From positions 124,001-188,000 of the forward strand of contig NZ_JBHTJV010000005.1 in the NCBI RefSeq assembly GCF_042676045.1: a DNA stretch of 64,000 bases, written 5' to 3'. Every line of letters begins with the position of its first letter. The first letter of the stretch is position 1. Shown here piece after piece: positions 1 through 9,480 of the stretch. Position numbers and translations under genes: made by a program. This stretch comes from Pseudahrensia aquimaris. GTDB taxonomy: Bacteria; Pseudomonadota; Alphaproteobacteria; Rhizobiales; Rhizobiaceae. The notes beneath the pieces are model-generated. The model did not search any database. It was not told the DNA's origin and saw only the letters and a program-made list of their open reading frames with translations.

Positions 1-68
1 TTCTACCGCGGCTTTGAGACAGGACGCCTCCGCGATTGCGATACGAAGATCTTCGGCTAGCAAAACCC

Positions 69-923
69 ATGCGACGCCCCGTCACCGCCTTAGTGCTCGC
101 CTTGGCAGGATTGTGGCTGGTGGCGGCCTCGCCAGTCCGCGCGGAAGTCACGTGTGCCGACATTCCCAAAGCCTGCATTGAGACTGTGCTGAAAGACGGC
201 GAGACCGAATTCTTCGCGATCAATAAAACGCCGGGCCTACCGATCAGTTTTCGAATTGAGGTGAAGCGTAACAACCTGAAAATCACAGACGGTTTTAATC
301 TGCCAATAGTTCTCAAAGGCGGCGAACGGCGCAAGCTCTTCACCCTTAAACCCATCGCCGCAGGAAAGGCGTGGTCTTATTCCTACGAGTTCTTCTGGCT
401 ACGGGGCGATTACACCGCCCGCCACGACGCATCCCATGTCTACCGCCTGCCCTATGACAGCGGCACGTCATTCAAAATCTCGCAAAGCTGCAACGGAGTG
501 TTCAGCCACACAGGTGCGTATAGCAATGCGCTTGATTTCGATCTTCCCCGTGGCACCCGCATCCTGGCCGCACGCGGAGGAATTGTCGTGGAATCGATTG
601 AAGAATTCGGGCCCGGCGCGCCTCTGCCAAGCTATCTCGAAAAATCCAATTCCGTCATCATTCAGCACGACGACAAAACGCTCGGCATGTATTTCCACTT
701 GCGGCAAAACGGAGCCGAAGTGGAGGTAGGCGATAAGGTTCGTGCCGGCGATTTGATTGGCTATTCTGGCTCATCTGGTTTTTCCCAAGGCCCCCATCTC
801 CACTTTGAAGTCTCGTCAGCGCGTCGGGATTTAGAAAATACCGAGAGTTTTCCCATTCGTCTTCGCGCCTCAACGGGCCTCGTCACCTGCCCCGCTGAAG
901 GCCGCCGACTGACTGCTCCTTAA
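69..923 (+). CDS. Secreted M23 family metallopeptidase (LytM-type)
   Basis: Predicted periplasmic zinc endopeptidase acting on peptidoglycan cross-bridges, or a degenerate LytM activator. The 284-residue product starts with a Sec signal peptide (residues 1-25, ending SPVRA before EVTC). The M23 core lies at about residues 140-250: first metal ligands H147 and D156 (HTGAYSNALDFD), H210 (MYFH), and the closing HLH motif with H243 and H245 (GPHLHFE). All expected zinc ligands are therefore present and activity is plausible. Residues 30-130 form an unassigned N-terminal domain. I chose the ATG at 69 because it directly precedes the signal peptide; an in-frame ATG at 36 would add 11 charged residues in front of it. 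No partner gene is adjacent. The fold is clear; the exact substrate is not. Confidence 0.87.
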   Translation: MRRPVTALVLALAGLWLVAASPVRAEVTCADIPKACIETVLKDGETEFFAINKTPGLPISFRIEVKRNNLKITDGFNLPIVLKGGERRKLFTLKPIAAGKAWSYSYEFFWLRGDYTARHDASHVYRLPYDSGTSFKISQSCNGVFSHTGAYSNALDFDLPRGTRILAARGGIVVESIEEFGPGAPLPSYLEKSNSVIIQHDDKTLGMYFHLRQNGAEVEVGDKVRAGDLIGYSGSSGFSQGPHLHFEVSSARRDLENTESFPIRLRASTGLVTCPAEGRRLTAP

Positions 924-944
924 AGCACTGCCACCCATGAACAC

Positions 945-1445
945 TCATTCAGCAGGTTCTGCGTCCCGCCCTTGCACTTTGGCCCGATAGACAAGCCAAA
1001 CCAACAGCGGCACCGCAAGCCAGATGAAGGGCATAGCCAGCGACAGAGTTTCGCCTCCCATGAACCTCGCCATCAAACGGTTGGGCAAAAAGGTAAAGGC
1101 TCCCGCGATGATTAAGGCGGATACAAACAATTGCCGCATCGTATCCTGATGGCTTTTGATGTCGCCTTTTCTGATTGCATAGATCGCAAACGCCAGCGAA
1201 CCGAGCGTGTAGATCGAAAGCAAGTGGATCGGGCTGAAATTTCCCCACAAGCGAATTTCGTTGATCCCGAACGAACTCACAGAAACAACAACCATCAACG
1301 CTACCCAAACTTTACCGAGGCTCTTGTGCAGCCGCCCTCCTTTGCGGCGCCAAAGCACGGCCATGCCAAGGCCGAACGCCAAAACCGCAGTTCCGGCGTG
1401 AACCATCACCACCGGCCCGGCCTCTATCATCAAATCCCAACGCAT
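945..1445 (-). CDS. DUF2306 four-helix integral membrane protein
   Basis: A 166-residue membrane protein with four hydrophobic segments (about residues 10-30, 43-62, 72-90 and 135-155) and a cluster of polar residues between them, including H41 and the HQDTMRQLF stretch. This matches the DUF2306 family, whose function is not established; some members are thought of as redox or heme-related by fold similarity only. It points towards the LytTR gene, with which it is divergent; the intergenic space is about 85 bases. It converges on the M23 gene with a 21-base gap. Start at ATG with no competing upstream start. Confidence 0.7.
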   Translation of the reverse strand: MRWDLMIEAGPVVMVHAGTAVLAFGLGMAVLWRRKGGRLHKSLGKVWVALMVVVSVSSFGINEIRLWGNFSPIHLLSIYTLGSLAFAIYAIRKGDIKSHQDTMRQLFVSALIIAGAFTFLPNRLMARFMGGETLSLAMPFIWLAVPLLVWLVYRAKVQGRDAEPAE

Positions 1446-1529
1446 TGGCTTTCTCCCATAAGTGCATCACATAGCCGCCTGAAGAATTTGAGGCTTCAAT
1501 CTGCGGTTTTCTCGACTACAGTGGAGAGC

Positions 1530-2363
1530 ATGAGTGTCAGCAAGCCGATTTCCACGAACGACGCGACTTCCTTCGCAAACGCCAGTTTTTGGTCGTTGGC
1601 GAAGCGTGAAGTGCAGGACACTTTTTCAAAACCGCGCTTTTGGATTGGCTTTGCTGTGGTCGTGCTCATGCTCACCGTCAGCGGCCCCTTCGACACGCAA
1701 AACCTGCTCAACATGCCTGCTCGGTTCGGCTATTGGACTTTTGTCTCTGTCACCACTTTCGTGATTGGCATCAGCATATCGCAACCACTCGCGGTGAAGC
1801 TCGTCGCCAAAGGCGGCAACGTCTGGGCGATGCAAATGCTCTCGGGGTTAATCGCTGGCATACCCATCACAGTGTGGGTTTGGCTCGTTAATTCATACGG
1901 ATTCGGCTTCGATATGGGCGGTTGGCCGCAATTGGCACGTCTCGCCGCCTATTGCATGATCATCACAGCAGGCGTCGTGGTTCTGTATTCAATCATCGCT
2001 GATGCCACAGACACAACACCGCGGACTGTCCCAAGCGCTACACCAAGGCTGGACACCAGCCCGTTTTTCGACCGTCTGCAAAAGCCTATCGGAACCGACA
2101 TAATCTCTTTGCAGTCGCGCGACCACTATCTCGAAGTGATCACCAGTGCTGGCAGCGATCTCATCCTCCACCGTCTCCGTGATGCTGAACGCGAATTGGC
2201 AGCGATTGGCGGCCTGCGGGTCCACCGCTCGTGGTGGGTCGCTCAGACCCACGCAAAGCAGCTTGTGCGCGAAAACGAACGCACATTTGTAGAATTAAGC
2301 GATGGTCGCCAAGTCCCCGTTGGTCGCTCCTATCTCAAAAAAGTGCGTGCAATCCTCGGCTAG
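1530..2363 (+). CDS. Membrane-anchored LytTR DNA-binding regulator
   Basis: A 277-residue protein with about four transmembrane helices (residues 36-54, 66-85, 98-118, 127-146) followed by a LytTR DNA-binding domain (about 175-275; recognisable stretches QSRDHYLEVIT, LRVHRSWWVA, VPVGRSYLKKV). LytTR domains bind DNA through beta-strands and loops. Here the domain is fused to a membrane anchor instead of a receiver, so the protein may sense an envelope or membrane signal directly. The open frame extends upstream to 1131, but that part reads antisense to the DUF2306 gene and is not credible; ATG 1530 gives a normal N-terminus. The divergent DUF2306 gene is the obvious candidate target or partner (inference). 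Confidence 0.8.
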   Translation: MSVSKPISTNDATSFANASFWSLAKREVQDTFSKPRFWIGFAVVVLMLTVSGPFDTQNLLNMPARFGYWTFVSVTTFVIGISISQPLAVKLVAKGGNVWAMQMLSGLIAGIPITVWVWLVNSYGFGFDMGGWPQLARLAAYCMIITAGVVVLYSIIADATDTTPRTVPSATPRLDTSPFFDRLQKPIGTDIISLQSRDHYLEVITSAGSDLILHRLRDAERELAAIGGLRVHRSWWVAQTHAKQLVRENERTFVELSDGRQVPVGRSYLKKVRAILG

Positions 2364-2521
2364 GCAAGCAATTCGCCTTTATCGACAGGAATCCACGTCA
2401 ATGGGGTTACACCGCAATGCCCCTTCCCCTATAGAGGCGCCTTAGCCAAGAGAATCCAGCTTGTCCCCGGCCGCGCAAACGCAGCGCCGTCGATCACAAG
2501 CGCATGTGAGAAGCTAAGACG

Positions 2522-5500
2522 ATGCCCAAGCGCCAAGATATCGACTCCATACTCATCATCGGAGCCGGGCCCATCGTCATCGGACAAGCCTGCGAATTCG
2601 ACTATTCCGGCACGCAAGCCTGCAAAGCACTGCGCGAAGAAGGCTACCGCATCGTGCTGGTCAACTCGAACCCGGCCACGATCATGACCGACCCGGACAT
2701 GGCCGACGCCACCTACATCGAACCGATCACCCCGGAAATCGTCGCCAAAATCATCAAGCGCGAGCGCGAGATGCACCCGGACGAAAAAATGGTCCTGCTG
2801 CCCACCATGGGCGGCCAAACCGCGCTGAACACCGCCCTGTCGCTGGAAAAAATGGGCACGCTGGAAGAATACGATGTCGAAATGATCGGCGCGAAGGCCA
2901 AGGCCATCGACATGGCCGAAGATCGCGACCTGTTCCGCGCCGCGATGGACCGCATCGGCCTTGCCACCCCCGCCTCGTCCTTCGTCAACACGACGGAACT
3001 GAAGAAGCGTTTCGAGGCCGAGAAGAAGGCCCATTTCAAGCAGAAGGGCAATGCGGCCGCACTTCAAAAAGAATGGGATGAAGGCGAAGAATTCCGCCTC
3101 GAAGAACATCGCCTTGAAGCCCAGCGCCAAGCGCTCATGGCCATGAAAAAGACCGGCCTGCCCGCCATCATCCGCCCTTCCTTCACGATGGGTGGCCTTG
3201 GCGGCGGCATCGCTTACACGCGTGAAGAGTTGTATTCCATTGTCATGTCCGGCGTCGACGCCTCCCCGACCAACGAAGTGCTGGTGGAAGAAAGCGTGCT
3301 CGGCTGGAAGGAATACGAGATGGAAGTCGTCCGCGACCGCGCGGACAATTGCATCATCATCTGCTCCATCGAAAACGTCGATCCCATGGGCGTCCACACG
3401 GGCGATTCCATCACCGTCGCCCCCGCGCTCACGCTGACCGACAAAGAATACCAGATCATGCGCAATGCCTCGATCGCGGTGCTGCGCGAGATTGGCGTTG
3501 AGACCGGCGGTTCCAACGTACAATTCGCCGTGAACCCCGCCGATGGACGCTTGGTTGTCATCGAAATGAACCCGCGCGTGTCCCGCTCGTCGGCTCTCGC
3601 ATCGAAAGCAACGGGCTTCCCCATCGCGTCCGTGGCGGCGCGCCTAGCCGTTGGTTACACGCTGGACGAATTGGAGAACGACATCACAGGCGGCGCAACG
3701 CCCGCTTCGTTCGAACCCAGCATCGACTACGTCGTCACAAAAATTCCGCGCTTTGCATTCGAGAAATTCGGTGCAGCGTCCGACACGCTCACCACATCCA
3801 TGAAATCGGTTGGCGAAGTCATGGCCATCGGGCGCACCTTCGCCGAATCCATGCAAAAGGCACTGCGCGGGCTGGAGACCGGCCTCAATGGCTTTGACGA
3901 GGTGGAAATCGAAGATTGGTCCGACGAAGACGATTCCGACAACAAAAATGCCATCCGCGCCGCGCTCGGCACGCCCAAGGCCGATCGCATTCTGAAGGTC
4001 GCGGAGGCCATGCGGCGCGGAACGGATTTGGCCACCATCCACAAGGCCTGCCGCATCGATATGTGGTTCCTTGAGCAGATCAAGGCCATCGTCGACATGG
4101 AAGCCCGCGTGCGCGAACACGGCCTTCCCGAAGACGCAGACAACCTGCGCATGTTGAAGGCCATGGGCTTCTCCGACGCCCGCCTTGCCAAGCTCTCAGG
4201 CCAGACCGCAGCGCAGATCAGCGACGCCCGCACCAAGATGGACGTCCATCCAGTGTTCAAACGCATCGACACCTGCGCGGCAGAATTCGCCTCGCCCACG
4301 GCCTACATGTATTCCACCTATGAAACGCCCTTCGCTGGCGAGACGCGCGGCGAAGACGGCATTTCCGACCGCCGCAAGGTGATGATCCTCGGCGGCGGCC
4401 CAAACCGCATCGGCCAAGGCATCGAGTTCGACTATTGCTGCTGCCACGCCGCCTACGCGCTGGAAGACGCAGGGTTTGAGACCATCATGGTCAATTGCAA
4501 TCCCGAGACCGTTTCCACAGACTACGACACGTCCGACCGCCTCTATTTCGAGCCGTTGACCACCGAAGACGTGCTGGAAATCGTTCGCCTTGAGCAATCC
4601 AAAGGCACATTCGAGGGCGTCATCGTCCAGTTTGGCGGCCAGACTCCGTTGAAACTCGCTAACGATCTGCAAGCCGCAGGCGTGCCCATTCTTGGCACCT
4701 CACCGGACGCCATCGACGCCGCCGAAGACCGCGACCGCTTCCAGAAAATGCTGCAGGATGAGAAGCTGACCCAACCCGTCAACGGCATCGCCCGCTCGGT
4801 CGACCAAGCCCGCACCATCGTCAAACAGGTCGGCTATCCCGTCGTTATCCGCCCCTCCTACGTGCTAGGTGGCCGCGCCATGGAGATCGTCCGCGATGAC
4901 CGCCAGTTCGAGCGATATATCAACGAAGCCGTGGTCGTCTCCGGCGACACGCCGGTGCTGATCGACAGCTACTTGACCAACGCCATCGAGGTGGACGTGG
5001 ACTGCCTGCGCGACAGCACGGGCGACACGTTTGTTGCAGGCATCATGGAACACATCGAAGAAGCCGGCATCCATTCCGGAGATTCCGCCTGTTCCCTGCC
5101 GACCCATTCCCTCGACGACGCCATGCTCGACGAGCTTGAACGCCAGACCAAAGCGATGGCCGCCGCGCTCAACGTGGTTGGACTGATGAACGTTCAGTTC
5201 GCCATCAAGGACGGCACAATTTACGTGCTGGAAGTGAACCCCCGCGCCAGCCGCACCGTGCCTTTCGTTGCCAAAACCATCGGCGTGCCGATTGCGGGCC
5301 TCGCCGCCCGCATCATGGCCGGTGAGACGCTCAACGACCTGCTGCCCGTGCGTCCACGCTACCGCGACCTCAAACACATAGCCGTTAAAGAAGCCGTCTT
5401 CCCGTTTGCCCGCTTCCCCGGCGTCGACACGCTACTCGGCCCGGAAATGCGCTCGACCGGCGAAGTTATGGGCCTCGACCGCGACTACGCGCTGGCTTTC

Positions 5501-5941
5501 GCCAAAGCACAACTCGGCGCGTCGCAAATACTGCCGCTCACCGGCACAGTATTCGTGTCAGTCAAGAAGGGCGACAAAGACCGCATCCTGCCCGGCGTGA
5601 AGAAACTCGCAGCCCTCGGCTTCGAAATCATCGCCACCGGCGGCACGCAACGCTTTCTGGAGGAAAACGGCGTCGCCTGTGAACGCATCAACAAAGTGCT
5701 GGAGGGCCGCCCCCACATCGTTGACGCCATCCGCAACAAGCAGGTGGAACTGATCTTCAACACCACCGAAGGCGCCAAGGCTCTCTCAGATTCCCGCTCC
5801 ATCCGCGAAGCCGCGCTGCTCAACAAGGTCCCCTATTTCACGACAGTCGCCGGATGTATCGCCGGCGCAGACGCCATCGAAGCCATGACCAACGGCGAGA
5901 TCGAAGTCGCACCCTTGCAGAGCTATTTCGACGCAGCGTGA
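2522..5941 (+). CDS. carB: Carbamoyl-phosphate synthase large subunit
   Basis: Makes carbamoyl phosphate from bicarbonate, ammonia (channelled from the CarA glutaminase) and two ATP, for arginine and pyrimidine synthesis in the cytoplasm. The 1139 residues show the full duplicated layout: an ATP-grasp half beginning IDSILIIGAGPIVIGQACEFDYSG, an oligomerisation domain, a second ATP-grasp half beginning KVMILGGGPNRIGQGIEFDYCC, and a C-terminal MGS-like allosteric domain from about residue 1000 (GDKDRILPG, IIATGGT). An insertion of about 40 charged residues near residue 165 (KKRFEAEKKAHF) matches my memory of rhizobial CarB. carA is not in the window, so the genes are unlinked here as in many alphaproteobacteria. 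The long open frame on the opposite strand (2429-3523) is a codon-bias shadow. Confidence 0.98.
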   Translation: MPKRQDIDSILIIGAGPIVIGQACEFDYSGTQACKALREEGYRIVLVNSNPATIMTDPDMADATYIEPITPEIVAKIIKREREMHPDEKMVLLPTMGGQTALNTALSLEKMGTLEEYDVEMIGAKAKAIDMAEDRDLFRAAMDRIGLATPASSFVNTTELKKRFEAEKKAHFKQKGNAAALQKEWDEGEEFRLEEHRLEAQRQALMAMKKTGLPAIIRPSFTMGGLGGGIAYTREELYSIVMSGVDASPTNEVLVEESVLGWKEYEMEVVRDRADNCIIICSIENVDPMGVHTGDSITVAPALTLTDKEYQIMRNASIAVLREIGVETGGSNVQFAVNPADGRLVVIEMNPRVSRSSALASKATGFPIASVAARLAVGYTLDELENDITGGATPASFEPSIDYVVTKIPRFAFEKFGAASDTLTTSMKSVGEVMAIGRTFAESMQKALRGLETGLNGFDEVEIEDWSDEDDSDNKNAIRAALGTPKADRILKVAEAMRRGTDLATIHKACRIDMWFLEQIKAIVDMEARVREHGLPEDADNLRMLKAMGFSDARLAKLSGQTAAQISDARTKMDVHPVFKRIDTCAAEFASPTAYMYSTYETPFAGETRGEDGISDRRKVMILGGGPNRIGQGIEFDYCCCHAAYALEDAGFETIMVNCNPETVSTDYDTSDRLYFEPLTTEDVLEIVRLEQSKGTFEGVIVQFGGQTPLKLANDLQAAGVPILGTSPDAIDAAEDRDRFQKMLQDEKLTQPVNGIARSVDQARTIVKQVGYPVVIRPSYVLGGRAMEIVRDDRQFERYINEAVVVSGDTPVLIDSYLTNAIEVDVDCLRDSTGDTFVAGIMEHIEEAGIHSGDSACSLPTHSLDDAMLDELERQTKAMAAALNVVGLMNVQFAIKDGTIYVLEVNPRASRTVPFVAKTIGVPIAGLAARIMAGETLNDLLPVRPRYRDLKHIAVKEAVFPFARFPGVDTLLGPEMRSTGEVMGLDRDYALAFAKAQLGASQILPLTGTVFVSVKKGDKDRILPGVKKLAALGFEIIATGGTQRFLEENGVACERINKVLEGRPHIVDAIRNKQVELIFNTTEGAKALSDSRSIREAALLNKVPYFTTVAGCIAGADAIEAMTNGEIEVAPLQSYFDAA

Positions 5942-6015
5942 ACCCAAAGCCTCTCTGCGTTCTAACCCGCAGGCCGGACTCTTGCGTCGCCCCCGCGTTT
6001 TGGTAGCGTGAAATC

Positions 6016-7194
6016 ATGCGCGCAATCGACCAACTGAATCACTGGATGACCACCACCGGACGGTGCTCTGGCGATCCAATCGAGATTGTATCCCACTTCT
6101 GCACATCGCTGGTTGAAGCCGGAATTCCGCTTTGGCGGGTCAATATCGGCCAGCGCTTCGCCAATCCACTGCTCATCGCATGGGGCGTGGTTTGGACGCC
6201 GGACGGGACAAACGTCTACGACGTCACCCACGCGAGAATGCTCACCGACAGCTATGTCGGCAGTTCATTCGAGTATGTCTTCGAAAACCAAAAGCCTCTG
6301 CACAAAAGCCTGCGCAATCTGGACCCGCAAAAGGACCACGCCTCTTACCTTGAATTCGCAGCAGACGGCGGCACCGACTATTACGCTACCTTCCTGCAAT
6401 ATGGCGACGGCTCGCAACACGGTTGCACCTTTGCAACGCGCGCTGAAGAAGGCTTCGCGCCAGAACACTTGAGCATGATCGAAGCGGCGCGGTCGGGTCT
6501 ATCATCGGCGATGGAGCCTATCACGATGCGCAAATCCACCCGTAGCCTGCTGCGCACCTATCTCGGCGCTGGTCCTGCTGAAGCTGTCTGGAGCGGATCA
6601 ATCCAGCGCGGCGAACGCACCACGCTGGAAGCCATCATCATCTTTTCAGACCTGCGTGGCTTCACGTCGTTTTCAGAAACCCAAAGCGAGCAAGAGGTCT
6701 TTGAAGCGCTTGACGGTTATTTTGAAGTCGTTGTTCAGGCGGTGGAGAAAAACGGCGGCGAAGTCCTCAAATTCATGGGCGACGGCGTGTTGTCCATCTT
6801 GCCAATTGCGGAAGCAAACGACTTCGCCCGAAGGTGCCGGGACGCCGCAAATGCTGCCGAACAGATACTCGCCGATCTCTCGACACTGAACCAAAGCCGA
6901 AAGGAAGCGGGAAAATCCGAATTGGCAATCGGCATCGGCCTTCATGCCGGTGCCGTCAGCTATGGCAACATCGGTAGCCAAAGCAGATTGGATTTCACAG
7001 TCCTCGGACGTGCCGTAAATCTCGCTAGCCGGATCGAAAGCCTGACGAAAACACTGGAAACCAGCGTTTTGGCGACAGCATCCGTCGCCAACCACGCTCC
7101 CGAGCTGTTCAGGCAACGGGGCAAGCATAAGGTGCCTGGAGTAAGCGACCCCATCGAAGTCTTCGCGCTGACAAACGCGCCGAACGTGGGCTGA
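6016..7194 (+). CDS. Adenylate/guanylate cyclase (class III) with N-terminal sensor region
   Basis: Predicted class III nucleotide cyclase, 392 residues, soluble (no membrane segment or signal peptide). The catalytic domain spans about residues 200-385: metal-binding FSDLRGFTSF (D212), KFMGDGVLSI (D256), and the nucleotide-binding GNIGSQSRLDFTVLGRAVNLASR. The sequence before the catalytic core (1-190) is an unassigned sensory domain conserved in rhizobial cyclases, possibly small-molecule binding. The DFTVLG motif is typical of adenylate rather than guanylate cyclases, but specificity cannot be fixed by eye. It stands alone between carB and a hydrolase gene, with short gaps and no operon partner. 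Confidence 0.9.
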   Translation: MRAIDQLNHWMTTTGRCSGDPIEIVSHFCTSLVEAGIPLWRVNIGQRFANPLLIAWGVVWTPDGTNVYDVTHARMLTDSYVGSSFEYVFENQKPLHKSLRNLDPQKDHASYLEFAADGGTDYYATFLQYGDGSQHGCTFATRAEEGFAPEHLSMIEAARSGLSSAMEPITMRKSTRSLLRTYLGAGPAEAVWSGSIQRGERTTLEAIIIFSDLRGFTSFSETQSEQEVFEALDGYFEVVVQAVEKNGGEVLKFMGDGVLSILPIAEANDFARRCRDAANAAEQILADLSTLNQSRKEAGKSELAIGIGLHAGAVSYGNIGSQSRLDFTVLGRAVNLASRIESLTKTLETSVLATASVANHAPELFRQRGKHKVPGVSDPIEVFALTNAPNVG

Positions 7195-7294
7195 GATCGA
7201 CCCTGCCAAACATTAACGATCATTAACTTGTCGCAATCTTGGTTCCTCATACTCTCGTTCCGGCCGACCCCAACGCCCAGAGTTTGGAGCCCCC

Positions 7295-8194
7295 ATGACC
7301 AAAACCGCACAACGCCTTACCGCCAAAGACTTCGCACCGGAAATCCTCGAACTGTACGATTTCTACGCCCACGGCATGATCACCAAGCGGCAATTTCTCG
7401 ACCGCGCTGCGAAGTTTACCGTCGCTGGCATGACAGCCGCCACCGTGCTGGGAATGATGTCGCCCGACTATGCGCTTGCGCAGCAAGTGTCCTTCAACGA
7501 TCCTGAGATCGTACCTGAATACATCGATTACCCCTCCCCCAACGGCCACGGAACGGTGCGCGCCTATCAGGTTCGCCCCGCCAACACGGACGCCAAATTG
7601 CCCTCTGTCGTCGTGGTCCACGAAAACCGCGGCCTGAACCCCTATATCGAAGACGTCGCCCGCCGCTTGGCAAAGGCCGGTTTCATGGCCCTCGCCCCCG
7701 ATGGTCTCACTTCAGTTGGTGGTTATCCCGGCAACGATGCAGAAGGGCGCGAATTGCAAAAGACGGTCGATCGCACAAAACTGCTCAACGACTTTTTCGC
7801 CGCTGTTGATTTTTTGATGAAACACGAAGGTTCGACCGGCAATGTCGGCATTACAGGCTTCTGTTATGGCGGGGGCGTATCAAACGCGGCAGCCGTTGCT
7901 TTCCCAGAATTGAAGGCGGCTGTCCCATATTATGGGCGTCAAGCCGCCGCCGAAGACGTTCCGAAAATTCAAGCGCCGTTGCTGCTGCACTATGGTGAAC
8001 TCGACACCCGTATCAATGAAGGCTGGCCTGCCTACGAAGCAGCGTTGAAGGAGCATGCGAAGACTTACGAAGCTCATTTCTACGAAGGCGCTAACCACGG
8101 GTTCCACAACGACAGCACACCGCGCTACGACGAAGCGATGGCGAAGCTCTCATGGGAGCGCACGCTGGCCCATTTCCGCAAATACCTCGCTTAG
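7295..8194 (+). CDS. Dienelactone hydrolase family protein, probably exported
   Basis: Alpha/beta hydrolase of the dienelactone hydrolase (DLH) family, 299 residues. The Cys-Asp-His triad is readable: C190 in GFCYGGG, D237 in GELDTR, H268 in GANHGFHN. Residues 20-64 contain a long N-region and a hydrophobic stretch ending ALAQQV, resembling a long Tat- or Sec-type leader seen in YghX-like DLH proteins; there is no twin arginine. Family members cleave cyclic esters or small carboxyl esters; the true substrate here is unknown. A Shine-Dalgarno-like TTGGAGC lies just before ATG 7295. The next gene begins 125 bases downstream and appears independent. Confidence 0.88.
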   Translation: MTKTAQRLTAKDFAPEILELYDFYAHGMITKRQFLDRAAKFTVAGMTAATVLGMMSPDYALAQQVSFNDPEIVPEYIDYPSPNGHGTVRAYQVRPANTDAKLPSVVVVHENRGLNPYIEDVARRLAKAGFMALAPDGLTSVGGYPGNDAEGRELQKTVDRTKLLNDFFAAVDFLMKHEGSTGNVGITGFCYGGGVSNAAAVAFPELKAAVPYYGRQAAAEDVPKIQAPLLLHYGELDTRINEGWPAYEAALKEHAKTYEAHFYEGANHGFHNDSTPRYDEAMAKLSWERTLAHFRKYLA

Positions 8195-8319
8195 CGAAAT
8201 GCCAAGCCAACACAATCAGAAAGGGGGATCATCTCCCCCTTTCGTGTGCGCCTCTTGACCGAGCGGCAAGCGGTAGCCTAACTCCGCGCCTGCCAACGAT
8301 GCACGCCGAGTTTCTGCCG

Positions 8320-9300
8320 ATGACAACAGCCCCGACCCTCACCGAAATAGAAGCAGCAAGCGAGCAACTCGCGGGCCGCATCGTGGCGACACCAACTTTG
8401 ACGCTCAATTCAGACCGCCTGCGCAGCGCCCTGCCGGATGACGCGTCGGTCGTCATGAAGATGGAACTCTTCCAGCAGGCAGGCTCATTTAAATCCCGTG
8501 GCGTGTTGCTGGCCATTGATGCGATGGACGATGCCGCCCGCGCGGCGGGCGTCACTGCTGTAAGCGCCGGCAATCATGCACTGGCAGTTTCGTGGGGCGC
8601 CCAAGCGGCGGCTCTCTCCGCCAAAGTCGTCATGCCCAAAACAGCCGATCCCGTGCGTGTGGAGGGCTGCAAAGCGCTCGGTGCGGAAGTGCTGCTGTGC
8701 GAGAATGTCGGCGATGCCTTTAAGGAAATGCAGCGATTGGTGGACGAAGAGGGCCGCACGATGCTGCACCCTTTCGAAAGCCCCTACATGACACTCGGAG
8801 CAGCGACCTGCGGCCTGGAACTCGCTCGCAGCGTGGCTCATCTCGACATTGCAATTATCCCCGTTGGCGGTGGCGGATTGATCTCCGGCATGGCTCACGC
8901 GATCAAACTCATCCACCCGAATTGTGAGATCATCGGTGTCGAACCACTTGGCGCAGACAGCATGTTCCGCTCGTTTGAAAAAGGCGAAGCGGTGCATCTC
9001 GATGGCGTGAACACGATGGCCGACAGCTTGGGCGCACCGATGGCCATGCCCGAGACTTTCGCGTTGACCAAAGCCAACGTTGCACGCATTGAGCGACTTG
9101 AGGAAAGCGCATTCCCACCCGCCATGCGGCTGCTTTACGATAGCTTGAAAATCGTTGCAGAACCTGCCTGCGCCGCCAGCTTTGCCGCGCTCATGGGCCC
9201 ACTGAGGGGGGCATTGGAGGGAAAATCAGTTGCAATTATCGCTTGCGGCTCAAATATCGGTCTGGAAAAATACGCCAGACTGAGCGAATTGGGCGTTTGA
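8320..9300 (+). CDS. PLP-dependent threonine/serine dehydratase-like enzyme
   Basis: Fold-type II PLP enzyme of 326 residues, expected to deaminate threonine or serine to the 2-oxo acid, or to racemise serine. The PLP lysine is K58 in the GSFKSRG motif; SAGNHA and the phosphate-binding glycine loop VGGGGLISGMA are intact, and the tail SNIGLEKYA resembles the S/C-G-x-N element. There is no ACT regulatory domain, so it is a short catabolic-type enzyme rather than biosynthetic IlvA. I prefer ATG 8320; an in-frame ATG at 8299 would add seven residues. The frame upstream to 8152 overlaps the hydrolase gene and is not real. Serine racemase or hydroxyaspartate dehydratase are alternatives. Confidence 0.85.
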   Translation: MTTAPTLTEIEAASEQLAGRIVATPTLTLNSDRLRSALPDDASVVMKMELFQQAGSFKSRGVLLAIDAMDDAARAAGVTAVSAGNHALAVSWGAQAAALSAKVVMPKTADPVRVEGCKALGAEVLLCENVGDAFKEMQRLVDEEGRTMLHPFESPYMTLGAATCGLELARSVAHLDIAIIPVGGGGLISGMAHAIKLIHPNCEIIGVEPLGADSMFRSFEKGEAVHLDGVNTMADSLGAPMAMPETFALTKANVARIERLEESAFPPAMRLLYDSLKIVAEPACAASFAALMGPLRGALEGKSVAIIACGSNIGLEKYARLSELGV

Positions 9301-9316
9301 CGACACTTGATATTGC

Positions 9317-9346
9317 TTGACGCTCAAAATCCGCCCCCCATATACT
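9317..9346 (+). promoter_or_regulatory. Sigma-70-type promoter of greA
   Basis: TTGACG (9317-9322) and TATACT (9341-9346) are separated by 18 bases. Both hexamers are near consensus. Transcription would start near 9353, leaving a leader of about 125 bases before greA that includes a small GNRA-capped hairpin (GGC GAAA GCC). Confidence 0.7.
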
Positions 9347-9480
9347 TTCGCACGACAAGCTGCCAAAGGCGAAAGCCCCGTCAGCGCCCGACAGTCCCCA
9401 GAACATGGCCGTATCGCTTGCGGGTCAGATCCGCAGCGAAGAGCGTTTGTGTCAAAATTGAAGATGAAGAGGACCGACCT

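Noticed and set aside
1131..1529. Upstream extension of the LytTR gene
   Set aside because: It reads antisense through the DUF2306 gene; the ATG at 1530 gives a natural protein.
2429..3523. 364-codon open frame antisense to carB
   Set aside because: It mirrors carB codon bias, has no family resemblance, and runs across conserved carB motifs.
7213..7226. CtrA box TTAACG-ATCATTAA before the dienelactone hydrolase gene
   Set aside because: The spacing is N6, not N7, so it does not fit the consensus.
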